From: a virus
Reading direction: 5' to 3' (one strand)
Virus record (IMG/VR): IMGVR_UViG_3300043119_000513
Coordinates: 1-20,135 of that record
DNA: 20,135 nt
A program made the position numbers and the translations under genes. Positions 1 to 7,520 of this stretch are shown here, one piece after another (position 1 is the stretch's first letter; each line of letters begins with the position of its first letter). Below the pieces are notes generated by a model. The model had not been told where the DNA came from, did not search any database, and saw only the letters and a program-made list of their open reading frames with translations.

Positions 1-806
1 GCCGCTTGGCTGGCCGACGACAGAGCGCCGCGCGTGGTGGCGTCGAAGTTGCCGGGACCGTTGCGACCGTTGCCGGGAGGGGCATCGGGGTTGCCCTGCA
101 TCGGAGCGCCAAACTCGCCGGTCGTGGAATCGAACGGCGCCACGAAACCGCCTTGCGGCACATTGACCGGCGTAAGCGGGACCATGCCCTCGGCCACCGT
201 GTTACCGGACGGCAGATTGACGATGCGCGAGCCGGACGCGAGCGTGGGGTTCTCCGCGTTGAAGCGGGCCGTGCGGTCAGCAAACGACGGCTCGACGGTC
301 AGCATTTCGCGCGGATCGACACCAGGGCCACCCATGCCGACAACGCGGTCGCCAACGACGACCTTGCGCTCGTTCATGATCGGAGCGCCGTTGACCTGAC
401 CGGGCGTCACAATGGCCGTGCCTTCAGCCGCAGCCATCGGCGCGAGACGACGTGCGAGGTTTTCCCCGACAGCGCCCGGATTGGTCTGCATCGCCAGCCA
501 CGCGGTGTCGCCGCCGAACTGCTGGGCAATGTCGAGCCTGCGTTGCGCCATCATGCGCTCCTGCGGCGCATCAGCCTCCGCTTGCAGCCGGGCGCGTTCG
601 CGGTCGAGAGCGCCCGACACCGTGCCGTCGCCCTCGCTCGAAAAGATGCCGTCCAGAACGCGCCAAGGCGAGACACGCGCTCGCTGTGCCGGTGCGGGAT
701 CCGGGGCAGGGGCCATGCGAGGCCCGCCCGACTGGATCAGTTGCATCACATCCGGCGAGAGGAGGCTGTAACGCTGCGCTTGTTGGGGGCGATCAATGAG
801 ACCCAT
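1..806 (-). CDS. Phage virion-associated protein, 3' end cut by window edge
   Basis: An open frame starts with ATG at 806 (MGLIDRPQQAQRYSLLSP...) and runs 268 codons without a stop to the left window edge, so the C-terminus is missing. I do not recognise a named family. The visible part has an Ala/Gln/Arg-rich, probably helical stretch (about residues 55-125, including QERMMAQRRLDIAQQFGGD), then a Gly/Pro/Asn-rich region with PGQVNGAPI and PSGNTVAEG and a low-complexity Gly/Asn tail. It begins 3 bases after the stop of the preceding gene in the late operon and is the most promoter-distal gene seen. By position after the adaptor and tail genes it may be an internal virion, ejection or tail component; that is inference from context only. 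A long frame on the opposite strand over this region is a GC-rich shadow. Confidence 0.75.
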   Translation of the reverse strand, partial: MGLIDRPQQAQRYSLLSPDVMQLIQSGGPRMAPAPDPAPAQRARVSPWRVLDGIFSSEGDGTVSGALDRERARLQAEADAPQERMMAQRRLDIAQQFGGDTAWLAMQTNPGAVGENLARRLAPMAAAEGTAIVTPGQVNGAPIMNERKVVVGDRVVGMGGPGVDPREMLTVEPSFADRTARFNAENPTLASGSRIVNLPSGNTVAEGMVPLTPVNVPQGGFVAPFDSTTGEFGAPMQGNPDAPPGNGRNGPGNFDATTRGALSSASQA

Positions 807-809
807 CAG

Positions 810-1376
810 TTACTTCCCGTAGCTGCCGGTGAGGCCAAGGCTGGTCCCCGTGCCCTTGCTGACCGACGTGCCCTGCATGGTCTGGGTGACCTCGTTGGCG
901 AAGCCGCCGCGAAGCTGGTTCAGCAGTTGTTGCAGGGCGAGCTGGAACTGGTTCTGGTTCTGGTTCTCGCCCATCGCCACGCCACGCGCGTCGGTGTAAG
1001 CCTTGTCGTTGAGGCCGGCGATCAGCGAGGCCCGGTCGCGCGACTGGCTGCCTGCCAGTTCCGCCTCGTAGATCCCACGCCGGTTGTCACCGAAGGCCCC
1101 AGCCTTGGCGAAATCCGATTGCTGCTGGGCACGGGCGACCGCATCACGCTGATCGGCTTGGCCAATCGAGGCGTTGATCACATCCTCGGTGTAGGGCGAC
1201 TGATATTGGCCAATCGAAGCCGGGTCGAACCGCCCGTAGCTCATGCCCTGCACGTCCGAGATGCCATCGTTCAGCATCCCCGCCGCACGGTCAGACAGAG
1301 TGTTCGTCTGGACTTGGTTGGTGGTCGAGGACTGGCGCTTCTTGTCCTTTTGCCCGCTGCCGCCAATGCTCGCCAT
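810..1376 (-). CDS. Probable DNA-ejection / internal virion type protein (188 aa)
   Basis: This 188-residue protein starts with ATG at 1376, the base after the upstream TGA. The N-terminus is polar (MASIGGSGQKDKKRQSS). The middle holds the pattern SPYTEDVINASI followed by a helical stretch ending in AGAFGDNRRGIYEAELAG. From memory, this pattern (N/SPYT..V...., then AGAFG..R.) recurs in virion proteins of many podoviruses encoded near the tail genes, often labelled ejection or tail protein. The C-terminal half is Gln/Asn-rich (GENQNQNQFQLALQQLLNQL) and then Gly/Ser/Thr-rich. There is no signal peptide or membrane segment. The gene sits in the late operon between a small acyltransferase-like protein and an unfinished virion gene. 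The structural role is fairly likely; the precise one (ejection versus tail) is inference. Confidence 0.75.
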   Translation of the reverse strand: MASIGGSGQKDKKRQSSTTNQVQTNTLSDRAAGMLNDGISDVQGMSYGRFDPASIGQYQSPYTEDVINASIGQADQRDAVARAQQQSDFAKAGAFGDNRRGIYEAELAGSQSRDRASLIAGLNDKAYTDARGVAMGENQNQNQFQLALQQLLNQLRGGFANEVTQTMQGTSVSKGTGTSLGLTGSYGK

Positions 1377-1721
1377 TCAAAGCTCCTTCCAGATCACCGG
1401 GTCAGCCGGTTGGTATCCGTGTTTTCGTGCGTATCGCAGCCAGCCCTTGCGGCCCGTCGCGCCTGTCATGTCGCAGCCGTTCAGCCGTCCGAACGCCTCG
1501 ACGGTCGGCCCCAGGTCACTCATCGCCTTGAGCGAACCGCCCGCCGCGAAGATGTGCATCACCTTGTGGCGCGGGCTTTCGATGAACTCCCCGACCATGC
1601 ACCCCTCGGGATGCACGAACAGGTGAAACGTCCCCGTCAGGATGCCCTGCCAGATTTCGTCAGCCGTCCAGCCCGACCCCTCAAGGGCCGAGGTGATCCA
1701 GCCCCTAACTTGCGAGTCCAA
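1377..1721 (-). CDS. Conserved phage protein, acetyltransferase-like small fold (114 aa)
   Basis: The frame opens with TTG at 1721 and overlaps the end of the preceding gene by 17 bases; no in-frame ATG lies nearer than the middle of the protein. The sequence has the shape of a small phage family often found next to tail and head genes: an N-terminal helix ending in ADEIWQGILTGTFHLF, a strand region with MVGEFIESPRHKVMHIFAAGG, then a helix and a C-terminal GRKGWLRYARKHGYQP. The last motif resembles the end of GNAT-type folds, but I see no clear acetyl-CoA loop, so enzyme activity is not claimed. The order LF..PEG...GEF...P....HIFAAGG.L..M.DL is what I associate with this family. Role in the virion or in assembly is unknown. 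Confidence 0.78.
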   Translation of the reverse strand: MDSQVRGWITSALEGSGWTADEIWQGILTGTFHLFVHPEGCMVGEFIESPRHKVMHIFAAGGSLKAMSDLGPTVEAFGRLNGCDMTGATGRKGWLRYARKHGYQPADPVIWKEL

Positions 1722-1899
1722 GGACCGTCGCCAGATCAGCGTGCTTGTATGACCGATCCGGGAAGAGGATCAGGTGCGTCCCGTCCGTGGCCACAGAAAC
1801 GACCGTAGGGGCCTCCGGGTCGCCATGCGTGACGGTTGCCCGGTTTCCCTCGACTTGCGCCTCCACGCCCTCGGGAAGCGCATCCAGAGCGATCCTCAC
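1705..1899 (-). CDS. Small phage protein of unknown function (64 aa)
   Basis: I start this gene at GTG 1899, because GTGA forms a 4-base overlap with the TGA stop of the preceding gene (stop 1898-1896), the junction type used throughout this operon. A longer version beginning upstream would lie deep inside the preceding gene and add an unconvincing Gly/Arg-rich extension. The resulting protein, MRIALDALPEGVEAQVEG..., is acidic with alternating strand-like segments (RATVTHG, TVVSVATDG, HLILFPDRS) and ends in a short helix (ADLATVLGLAS). It looks like a small beta-rich domain. I recognise no family. It is packed between two equally small conserved phage genes in the tail-proximal part of the late operon. 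Confidence 0.65.
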   Translation of the reverse strand: MRIALDALPEGVEAQVEGNRATVTHGDPEAPTVVSVATDGTHLILFPDRSYKHADLATVLGLAS

Positions 1900-2105
1900 A
1901 GCGCCACCGCCGACAATGCGCCCGCGTTGCTGACCTGAATGTCCCACCGCGAGCCATTCGGGGACGACAGGATCAGCCGTTCCGACCCGGCGACCTCGAC
2001 ATCCTGCCCGGCCTTGCGGCTCTTGGCGTCCATCTTGTCGAGTTCGGTGCGGAGGCGGTCCTGGTCCTCGCGGGAATAGGCGTTCGGTGCGCGGGGAAGG
2101 CTCAT
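1896..2105 (-). CDS. Small conserved phage protein (69 aa)
   Basis: The gene starts at ATG 2105, sharing ATGA with the stop of the 490-residue tail gene upstream. The N-terminus MSLPRAPNAYSREDQDRL is followed by a charged helix (RTELDKMDAKSRKAG) and then a beta-rich end with ERLILSSPNGSRWDIQVS and a small-residue tail. The arrangement 'LPRAP..Y....', a helix, 'D..V....RLIL.SPNG.R..I.V...G.L...AL' is a recurring small-protein type in podovirus late operons. The helix plus terminal strands could form a trimeric or membrane-side tail component, but no function is established from the sequence. Coupling on both sides (ATGA here, GTGA at its end) indicates co-translation with its neighbours. Confidence 0.72.
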   Translation of the reverse strand: MSLPRAPNAYSREDQDRLRTELDKMDAKSRKAGQDVEVAGSERLILSSPNGSRWDIQVSNAGALSAVAL

Positions 2106-3574
2106 CGACCGGCCCCCGGCTTCACGTCAAACCGCACCTTGCCCATGCGAAAATCCACGTCCGCATCTCCGGTGTAGGTCACCGCCACGCGCCGGGCCGA
2201 GAACCGCAGATCGGTCTTCGCCGTGGCCGTCACCGCCGCAACCGAGCTTGCCGAGTCCATCGGGTAGTCGGCCACCGAGAAGGAGACAGCGAGCGACCCC
2301 AGCGTGGCCTCGTCGGGGATGTAGGCATGGACTTCCATCGTCCGATCCCCGCCCGCAATCTCCACCGGACCCGAGGTCAGGTAGGGTTGCCGGCCATCCT
2401 TCACGTTCCCGGTTTCGTGCGAGTAGATGTAGCCGTCGTTCCCGACCAGTTGGGGGTATTGCAGGGGCGCGCGGTCAACGCCGCAAAGCCTCGACAGCGC
2501 CCCGATATTCCAATGCCCCTCGCGGTAGTTATAGACCACATAGCGGTCCACCTCGGTCGATCCAGACGACGGGTAGTGCCACCACACCTCGCCCCAGAGC
2601 GAGTTATGCCAGCCGGTCACCTTGCTGATCTGCGTCCGGTTCAGGTCCGAGAACACATAGTCCGACACATCGCACGGCACCGCATCGACGTAGCCGTTGT
2701 AGCCCCAGAAGCCGTTGACGCCGAACCAGAAGACCTGTCCGTTCGCCGCCACGACCGCCGCGCCCTTGGACGCCACGCCGCACCCGGTCTCAAGCCGCTC
2801 GAATGAATAGACCAGCGGCAGGCCAACGAAGGTCGCCCGGTGAACGTCCGTGTCGGTCCACAGCAGATAAGCCCCCTGGACCCTCTTGCCGCACTTCAGC
2901 CCGCCGTTCGTCTGGAGCCGCTTTCCGCCCGCCAGATTGGTGGACGAGGGCGTCCAGTCGGTATTGTCCTCGGCGTCGCACCAGTCCAACGCGCGGGGGT
3001 CGCCGTTGGCTGCGAGCGCGAACATGATGCGCTCGTCCGTCACCAGAATGGCCTCGGCGGTCGGCGCGTTGGTGATTGGCGCGGCAACGGTCGAGGTGTC
3101 CAGTTGCCACTCGTAGATCGTGGAGCCGATGGTGCCGACAAGGTATTGGCCCCAGTTGTCGAGGGACCACACCGCTGCCGGGATGACGTTTGACGAGTCC
3201 AGCCGGGGCGTCCCATACAGGCCCAGCCCGTAACCGCCCTCTCCGTAACCGCCGCCGATGAAGGCATCCGCCAGACCAGCCGTGAAGCCGGTTGTCGGGG
3301 TGATGTCGCTCACCGCACCCGAGCGCGAGACGGCGTAGAGCTTCGAGTGCGTCCCCACGCCGGTCCAGTTGGTGTTCGTATCCGCCAGCCACGCAATGAT
3401 GGCCCGCGCCTTGCCAGTCATGGCCGAGCTTGAGCGCGTGACCCAGCCACCGACCGGGCCGGACTTGCCCTCATGGAACCGCCACAGGTCGGCGTCGTAG
3501 AACCGGCCTTGCGACTGGTATTGCGTTCCGTTCCTGTAGATCCCTGGGGGGATGTCCAGCGCGATCAGGGCCAT
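2102..3574 (-). CDS. Podovirus tail / DNA-stabilisation protein, propeller-like (490 aa)
   Basis: This protein begins MALIALDIPPGIYRNGTQYQ, followed by GRFYDADLWRFHEG and GPVGGW. This opening is typical of large structural proteins next to the head-tail adaptor in podoviruses, filling the place of P22 gp10 or T7 gp12 (tail hub or packaged-DNA stabilisation). The body is rich in Gly, Trp and Tyr with repeated short strands and turns, such as KLYAVSRSGAVSDITP, GLYGTPRLD, GQVFWFGVNGFWGYNG and YVVYNYREGHWNIG, which suggests a beta-propeller. There is no signal peptide or membrane segment. The ATG at 3574 overlaps the upstream TAA by one base (TAATG), and its TGA overlaps the next start. Placement right after the fibre and adaptor genes supports a tail function; which homologue it matches is inference. 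Confidence 0.85.
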   Translation of the reverse strand: MALIALDIPPGIYRNGTQYQSQGRFYDADLWRFHEGKSGPVGGWVTRSSSAMTGKARAIIAWLADTNTNWTGVGTHSKLYAVSRSGAVSDITPTTGFTAGLADAFIGGGYGEGGYGLGLYGTPRLDSSNVIPAAVWSLDNWGQYLVGTIGSTIYEWQLDTSTVAAPITNAPTAEAILVTDERIMFALAANGDPRALDWCDAEDNTDWTPSSTNLAGGKRLQTNGGLKCGKRVQGAYLLWTDTDVHRATFVGLPLVYSFERLETGCGVASKGAAVVAANGQVFWFGVNGFWGYNGYVDAVPCDVSDYVFSDLNRTQISKVTGWHNSLWGEVWWHYPSSGSTEVDRYVVYNYREGHWNIGALSRLCGVDRAPLQYPQLVGNDGYIYSHETGNVKDGRQPYLTSGPVEIAGGDRTMEVHAYIPDEATLGSLAVSFSVADYPMDSASSVAAVTATAKTDLRFSARRVAVTYTGDADVDFRMGKVRFDVKPGAGR

Positions 3575-4284
3575 TAGAGCTTGATGACCGCGAGGGCTGC
3601 GATGTTCTTCGGCGCGGTCTCGGCCCCGCCGCTCGCTGCGGTGTCGTAGGCCGAGATTGACTCACCGCCGCCGACCGTGCCCGTGGTGGTGCCGAACTGA
3701 CCGGCCTCGCCGCTTGCAGCAGGAGGCGTGACCGAGTGAACGTGCGAGGCGTAGGTGTCGGCGGCATAGGAGCCGAGACGGCGCGACGTATCCACCCCCC
3801 GGCCATCGTCCAGACCACGCAGGAACATGGCCCGCGCGTCGGGGACGGTCAGCCGCTTGTTCGCCGCGAAGTCCGTCGCCGCATCCGCGCCGCGCGTGGA
3901 GCCGGCACCCGCCGAGGTCAGGATCGGGGAATCCGTCGCGTTCAGTGCCCACAGCAGGGCAAACAGCGCCGCCGTGTCCGCATTGGCGCGCGTGGCACCC
4001 GAGGAGGCGTTGCCGATGGTGCCGCCGTTCATCTTCACCCAGCCGGACGGGGCCGACGAGTAGAGGCCGAACTTGATGTCTCCGGTGTGGACATAGTTGG
4101 CCGACAGGGTGGCGAGCGTGGCTTCCGCCGTGTTCAGGTCCGTCTCGGTCGTATTGGCCAGCGAGGCCAGCGCCACCAGATCGACACGCGCCGCCGTCCA
4201 GTTGGCATTGTTCTCGGTGCCCCAGGTATCGTAGTCGGCACCCACGGTCGGGACGTTGGTGGTCAGCGTGATCGACACAGCCAT
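3574..4284 (-). CDS. Tail fibre protein with tail-collar-like C-terminal domain (236 aa)
   Basis: The N-terminal 65 residues are a short Thr/Asn-rich segment (AVSITLTTNVPTVGADYDTWG) and a likely trimerising helix (LNTAEATLATLSANYV). From about residue 66 the sequence follows the phage tail-collar/short-fibre pattern: IKFGLYSSAPSGWVKMNGGTI, then FALLWALNATDSPI, then AANKRLTVPDARAMFLRGLD, LGSYAADTYASHVHSVT, and finally ETAPKNIAALAVIKL. The His-x-His in ASHVHSV and the closing PKNIALxxxIK are hallmarks of this domain, where histidines coordinate metal ions in related fibres. It probably contributes to host recognition or closes the tail tip. The gene is coupled by TAATG on both sides to the adaptor and the 490-residue tail gene. 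It is short for a complete receptor-binding fibre, so another fibre may lie outside this window. Confidence 0.88.
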   Translation of the reverse strand: MAVSITLTTNVPTVGADYDTWGTENNANWTAARVDLVALASLANTTETDLNTAEATLATLSANYVHTGDIKFGLYSSAPSGWVKMNGGTIGNASSGATRANADTAALFALLWALNATDSPILTSAGAGSTRGADAATDFAANKRLTVPDARAMFLRGLDDGRGVDTSRRLGSYAADTYASHVHSVTPPAASGEAGQFGTTTGTVGGGESISAYDTAASGGAETAPKNIAALAVIKL

Positions 4285-4892
4285 TAGAAGGCTCTCCCGG
4301 CTCTGGCGTTCAGGGTGGAGGGGTAGGCCGTGCGCTTGTCGTCCTGCTCGATGGCTTGGACAGCCTCCGCATAGGCGTTGCGGATCACTTGGCGCTCATC
4401 GTCGCGGAAATAGATCAGGGCCTGCGACAGGGCGCCGTAGAGGTAGGCGTCCGGGTGCCGCTTCAGCAGCCAGTTCGTCGCGCACTGGGCCGACAGGGCC
4501 GGGATACGCTTACGGTAGCGCAGCCGGACGGAATAGGTGCTGTCCGGCACCGGGTCGAACGAGATAACGTCCGTGACCGTGTAGCGCGTCGGCTTGCCGG
4601 TCCCGAGGGCCGAGTCGAAGGCTTCCGGGGGCGCATATTCCAGCGCCAGCGCCGGGCTTCCCTCGATCCGAAAGGACCGGACGCCCGCGAAGTCGCACGG
4701 CAGCGCCATCGTCTCGCCCGAGATCGTGTAGGTGGCCGACGCGGTCATCTCCCGCGTGTCCAGTTCGCGGTTCATCTGGGCTTCCGCCAGCGTGATGAAG
4801 TCCGCAGCCTTGGCATCCACGCCCGCCAGCCCCGCCTTGTTGAGGAAGTCAGCAACAGCGGTCTTGAGTGTGGCGTAGGAGGTCAGGGCCAT
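4284..4892 (-). CDS. Head-tail adaptor protein (SU10/T7 gp11-like, 202 aa)
   Basis: The protein starts MALTSYATLKTAVADFLNK and then has DFITLAEAQMNRELDTREM, a helical motif that in my reading is the signature of the adaptor family of SU10- and T7-like podoviruses (T7 gp11, tail tubular protein A). Further support is the order of LPCDFAGVRSFRIEG, PPEAFDSALGTGKPTRYTV, the strand region with VRLRYRKRIPAL, and NWLLKRHPDAYLYGALSQAL followed by a C-terminal helix. Such adaptors form a 12-subunit ring between portal and tail. About 200 residues is the normal length. It sits after the capsid gene and before the fibre and tail-hub genes, as in SU10-type genomes, and is joined to the fibre gene by TAATG. 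Confidence 0.85.
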   Translation of the reverse strand: MALTSYATLKTAVADFLNKAGLAGVDAKAADFITLAEAQMNRELDTREMTASATYTISGETMALPCDFAGVRSFRIEGSPALALEYAPPEAFDSALGTGKPTRYTVTDVISFDPVPDSTYSVRLRYRKRIPALSAQCATNWLLKRHPDAYLYGALSQALIYFRDDERQVIRNAYAEAVQAIEQDDKRTAYPSTLNARAGRAF

Positions 4893-5237
4893 TTAGATCG
4901 TCCCCTCGCGCGTCTTGAACATCCAGTTTTCGTCAAGCCAGCGCGAAAACGCCTTCTTGTCGCCCGGTGTGCCCCGCGTCGGATCGGGCAGAATCCCGCG
5001 CTTCTTCAGGTCTTCCCAGATCGTCAGAGGCAGCGTGGCCATCTTGGTGCGATGGTCGAACCCGTCGCCCCACTTGTCGCGGCCCGAAGAGAAGTGCGCC
5101 CGCTGGAGCTTGTTGAGTTCCAGGATCGCCGTCATGTCCTGCGAGGTCCGAATGGTGGACACGCCGGTCATTTCGTCGGTCTCGATGTATTGGCTGATCC
5201 CGGTCAGGGGATCGTAGTCGAGGAGCCGTTCAGACAT
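4893..5237 (-). CDS. Conserved phage protein of unknown function, first gene after the capsid terminator (114 aa)
   Basis: The start at ATG 5237 has a ribosome binding site GGGGA five bases upstream, and the stop is immediately followed by the adaptor start (TAAATG). The N-terminus MSERLLDYDPLTGISQYIE reads like an acidic peptide that could dock on another virion protein. The middle (TSQDMTAILELNKLQ) is helical, and the C-terminal half is basic and aromatic (SSGRDKWGDGFDHRTKMATLP...IWEDLKKRGI...WLDENWMF). I believe this DYDP.TG......E....G...I...QD...ILE.NK..R type occurs between capsid and adaptor genes of several podovirus groups, but it has no function that I know of. Its position suggests a head-completion or assembly role. 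Confidence 0.8.
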   Translation of the reverse strand: MSERLLDYDPLTGISQYIETDEMTGVSTIRTSQDMTAILELNKLQRAHFSSGRDKWGDGFDHRTKMATLPLTIWEDLKKRGILPDPTRGTPGDKKAFSRWLDENWMFKTREGTI

Positions 5238-5250
5238 TCATTTCCCCATG

Positions 5251-5279
5251 AAAAAGGGGGCAGCCGAAGCCACCCCCTT
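5251..5279 (-). terminator. Intrinsic terminator after the major capsid gene
   Basis: On the minus strand an 11-bp stem (AAGGGGGTGGC / GCTGCCCCCTT, with two G-T pairs) closes a TTCG tetraloop and is followed by a run of five T. It begins 24 bases after the stop of the major capsid gene and ends just before the next gene. This is a textbook rho-independent terminator in the direction of late transcription. Because the downstream genes have no obvious promoter of their own, it probably lowers rather than abolishes tail-gene transcription relative to capsid. Confidence 0.9.
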
Positions 5280-5302
5280 CTCAGTCGTCAGTCGTCGGTC
5301 GA

Positions 5303-6256
5303 TCAGGAAAGATCGCGCACAACTGCCATTGCTTGTTCGTTGGAGACCTCCAGACCGGCCTCCTCGATCATGTGATACTTGTGGCTGTCGCCGGTCTTGG
5401 CCAGCTCTTCCACGAAGTAGGGACGCAGGACGCGCTTCTTGGCCTGCGAGGGGTCGATCAGGTACGCCAGATCGGTCGGCATGAAGCGGTTGGGAACCAC
5501 GTTCAGATTGCCGAAATCGGACACATACACGTCCACGGCACCGATGATGGTGGCCTGTTGCGCGCCTTGAACGGCAGAGCGGATTTCCGCGATACCGGCG
5601 AAGGCCGAGGTCTCTTGCTTCTTGGCCGGGGAGACCATCAGCATCGAGACTTCGCCGCCCGAGTTATACTGGAGCAGCAGGGCAGCCTTCAGGAGCGACT
5701 CCGACCAAGCGCGGTTGGTGCCGTCCGTGCGGGCCGTGACCGGAACGCCGCCCGTGATCGTGTAGGCGGTGCCGGACGTGCCGTTGGTGTCGTTGGTGAA
5801 CAGCCAAGTGTCGAGCGAGGCGGTCACGCGGGCCGTGGTGGAGTTGCCGGCCACGGCGACGTTGGTGCCGGTGAACGACAGTTCCTGGTCCCGCTTGATC
5901 TCCTTGCCGCGCTTGGCGGTCTGGTAGGCGATCTCGGACTTGCGGCCCGCCTTCTTCACCCGTTCAGCGGTCCCCGAGATGGTAAACGCCTTCTTGTAGA
6001 TCTGGGTGTAGTTGACGTAGCGCGTGGTCGCGGCGACGGCCTGAGCGGCGGTGTCGTCGCCCTCGATGGTCGCGTTGGCGGCGGCAGCGGCGAGGCTGTC
6101 GGTCTGCCAGTCGAACTGCGAGTTGTCGCACGACGCCTTGCCGATGTTGGACAGGAACGGCGTGTCGGTCGGGCTGATGTTGGAGATGACATCCGAGAGG
6201 TCTTCACGGACGCCGATGAGGTCGTAGCGGTCGAAGGTGTCAGAAGGTTGGGCCAT
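5303..6256 (-). CDS. Major capsid protein, SU10 major head protein family (317 aa)
   Basis: The opening is DTFDRYDLIGVREDLSDVI followed by NISPTDTPFLSNIGK. This is the signature of the SU10-type major head protein family (also known as DUF5309), whose members build HK97-fold icosahedral capsids. Further matching segments are DWQTDSL, RYVNYTQIYKKAFTISGT, the helix with KRGKEIKRDQELSF, a Gly/Thr-rich insertion near the middle, and DVYVSDFGNLNVVPNRFM followed by DLAYLIDP near the C-terminus. About 320 residues is normal for this family. The gene lies directly after a scaffold gene (TAATG overlap) and ends at a strong terminator, as expected for the most abundant virion protein. I am confident of this call. 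Confidence 0.93.
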   Translation of the reverse strand: MAQPSDTFDRYDLIGVREDLSDVISNISPTDTPFLSNIGKASCDNSQFDWQTDSLAAAAANATIEGDDTAAQAVAATTRYVNYTQIYKKAFTISGTAERVKKAGRKSEIAYQTAKRGKEIKRDQELSFTGTNVAVAGNSTTARVTASLDTWLFTNDTNGTSGTAYTITGGVPVTARTDGTNRAWSESLLKAALLLQYNSGGEVSMLMVSPAKKQETSAFAGIAEIRSAVQGAQQATIIGAVDVYVSDFGNLNVVPNRFMPTDLAYLIDPSQAKKRVLRPYFVEELAKTGDSHKYHMIEEAGLEVSNEQAMAVVRDLS

Positions 6257-7197
6257 TAGCCTAGCATCCTCAGAATAGCGGCTTCAGCGTCATTGACGGA
6301 GCCTGATTGACGGAGACGTTGTTTGGCGCGCTGGAGGTCTTGAGCCTTGGACGGGGCGGCAGTTGCCGTTCCCGGCTTGGCGACCTTCCTTGCTTCGACC
6401 GTGGACCGCACCTTGCCGCTCTTGGCGACGAGATCGCGGTAGGCCATCGCATCCCGAAGGACACGGACGGCCCGGTGATCGAAAACCTCATCGAGTTCAG
6501 CATCCGAGAAGCCGATGGACTGGCCGTATTCCCGGAGCTTGGCGGTCTCGGCCTTGGCGGTGGCGGGGTCTTTCCACTCGGGGATTGCCGAGAGGAGCTT
6601 TTCCGCTTCCTGCGCCGCGAGCGATTGACGCTCACGGGCCTCTTCCTGCGCCTGTTCAGCGTTCAGCCGTTCGGCCTCAAGCGCCACGCCGCGCCGTTGT
6701 TCGGCCCACTGTTGATGCTGGAGCATCTGAGCGGACCATTCGGCAGGGTTGGAGTAGCGAAGGGACTGATCGACTCGCGGCTGATTGGCCTCGATGATCT
6801 GCTGGACGGTCTGGAGCTTGCCCAGATACTCGTCACGCGCCGCCGCAATAGCCGCCTTCTCTGCCTTGGATTCCTCGGCGAGGGCTTGCGTCTTGCGGGT
6901 ATAGTCCTGCTCTCGGGAGTAGCCTTTCAGCGCCTCGTCAAGCGTCACCTGGACCTCTTCGCCCGCCACTTTGACGGTGTAGAGGGCCGGCTGCTCTTCG
7001 GGGGCCTCCGTCTCTTCCTGATCGTCGGACTCGCCTTCAGGGTCGGATTGCTCCAGTTCCTCGTCGGCGTCGGAAGCCTCAACGGCCTCCTGCGTCTCGT
7101 CAGTCTCGCTGTCGGCAGGGCCTAGCAGACTTTCGATCCGTTCGGCGGCGTCAGCCACCGTCGCACCAGTGGCTTGCGCCGTGCTGGAGTCGTTCAT
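6256..7197 (-). CDS. Capsid scaffolding protein (313 aa)
   Basis: The protein has the typical architecture of podovirus scaffolds. Residues about 25-72 are extremely acidic (for example DADEELEQSDPEGESDDQEE). Next comes a short folded segment (LYTVKVAGEEVQVTLDEALKGY), then long charged helices from about 95 to 215 rich in Glu, Ala, Gln and Arg. The C-terminal part turns basic (KSGKVRSTVEARKVAKPG; RAKQRLRQ), the usual capsid-binding end. The segment VTLDEALKGYSREQDYTRKTQ is one I associate with phage scaffolds encoded just before the capsid gene. Here the TAA overlaps the capsid ATG by one base. The ATG at 7197 has a weak AAGAG ribosome binding site. No protease domain is visible. Confidence 0.88.
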   Translation of the reverse strand: MNDSSTAQATGATVADAAERIESLLGPADSETDETQEAVEASDADEELEQSDPEGESDDQEETEAPEEQPALYTVKVAGEEVQVTLDEALKGYSREQDYTRKTQALAEESKAEKAAIAAARDEYLGKLQTVQQIIEANQPRVDQSLRYSNPAEWSAQMLQHQQWAEQRRGVALEAERLNAEQAQEEARERQSLAAQEAEKLLSAIPEWKDPATAKAETAKLREYGQSIGFSDAELDEVFDHRAVRVLRDAMAYRDLVAKSGKVRSTVEARKVAKPGTATAAPSKAQDLQRAKQRLRQSGSVNDAEAAILRMLG

Positions 7198-7247
7198 GTA
7201 GTGCTCTTGGAGTGCGCCGCTGGCCAGTGGCCGTCACGGCTGGTGAC

Positions 7248-7520
7248 CTAGCGTCGGGCTGACTTTGCCAGCCGGGCGCGTAGGAAAGAGGCGTCGTCCA
7301 CGTCCCGCTTCCACAGCGAGACAAGGGCGTCGATTGCGGCGACCTGAGCGTGTTGCTCGTCGCGCAGGGTAGGGGCCGACCGGGCAGCGTTGCGCCAGTC
7401 CGAAATGATCCGCTCCGACATCCGGTGCAGGCCGTCCATCACCCCGGCATTGTCGAGGAGCGCCTGAGCGTCCGCGCCGCGCCGATAGACGGCGGCGATC
7501 TCGTCGTCAGTCAGCGACAA
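7248..7520 (-). CDS. Small helical protein of the portal-scaffold interval (90 aa)
   Basis: I take TTG at 7520 as the start: an AAGG sequence lies a few bases upstream, and the overlap with the preceding 59-residue gene is then only 14 bases. The product (MSLTDDEIAAVYRRGADAQALL...) is almost wholly helical and charged, with a conserved-looking start DDEIAAVYRRGADAQ.LL, a central WRNAARSAP and a C-terminal helix ending in basic residues. Small helical proteins with this 'EIA..YRRGADAQ' opening commonly sit between portal and scaffold genes in related podoviruses. Function is not established; it might assist head assembly. A 50-base spacer with two small hairpins separates it from the scaffold start. 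Confidence 0.75.
   Translation of the reverse strand: MSLTDDEIAAVYRRGADAQALLDNAGVMDGLHRMSERIISDWRNAARSAPTLRDEQHAQVAAIDALVSLWKRDVDDASFLRARLAKSARR

Noticed and set aside
6-1808. Very long + strand open frame (600 codons) across the left end
   Set aside because: Its product is Arg/His-rich with no domain pattern, and it runs antisense to six coupled minus genes that have sensible proteins, starts and overlaps. In GC-rich DNA such shadows of real genes are common.
7222-7247. Two small hairpins (GGCC-AGT-GGCC and GTCAC-N5-GTGAC) before the scaffold gene
   Set aside because: Only 4-5 bp each and without a T-run; they are within chance for this GC content, so I do not call a terminator.
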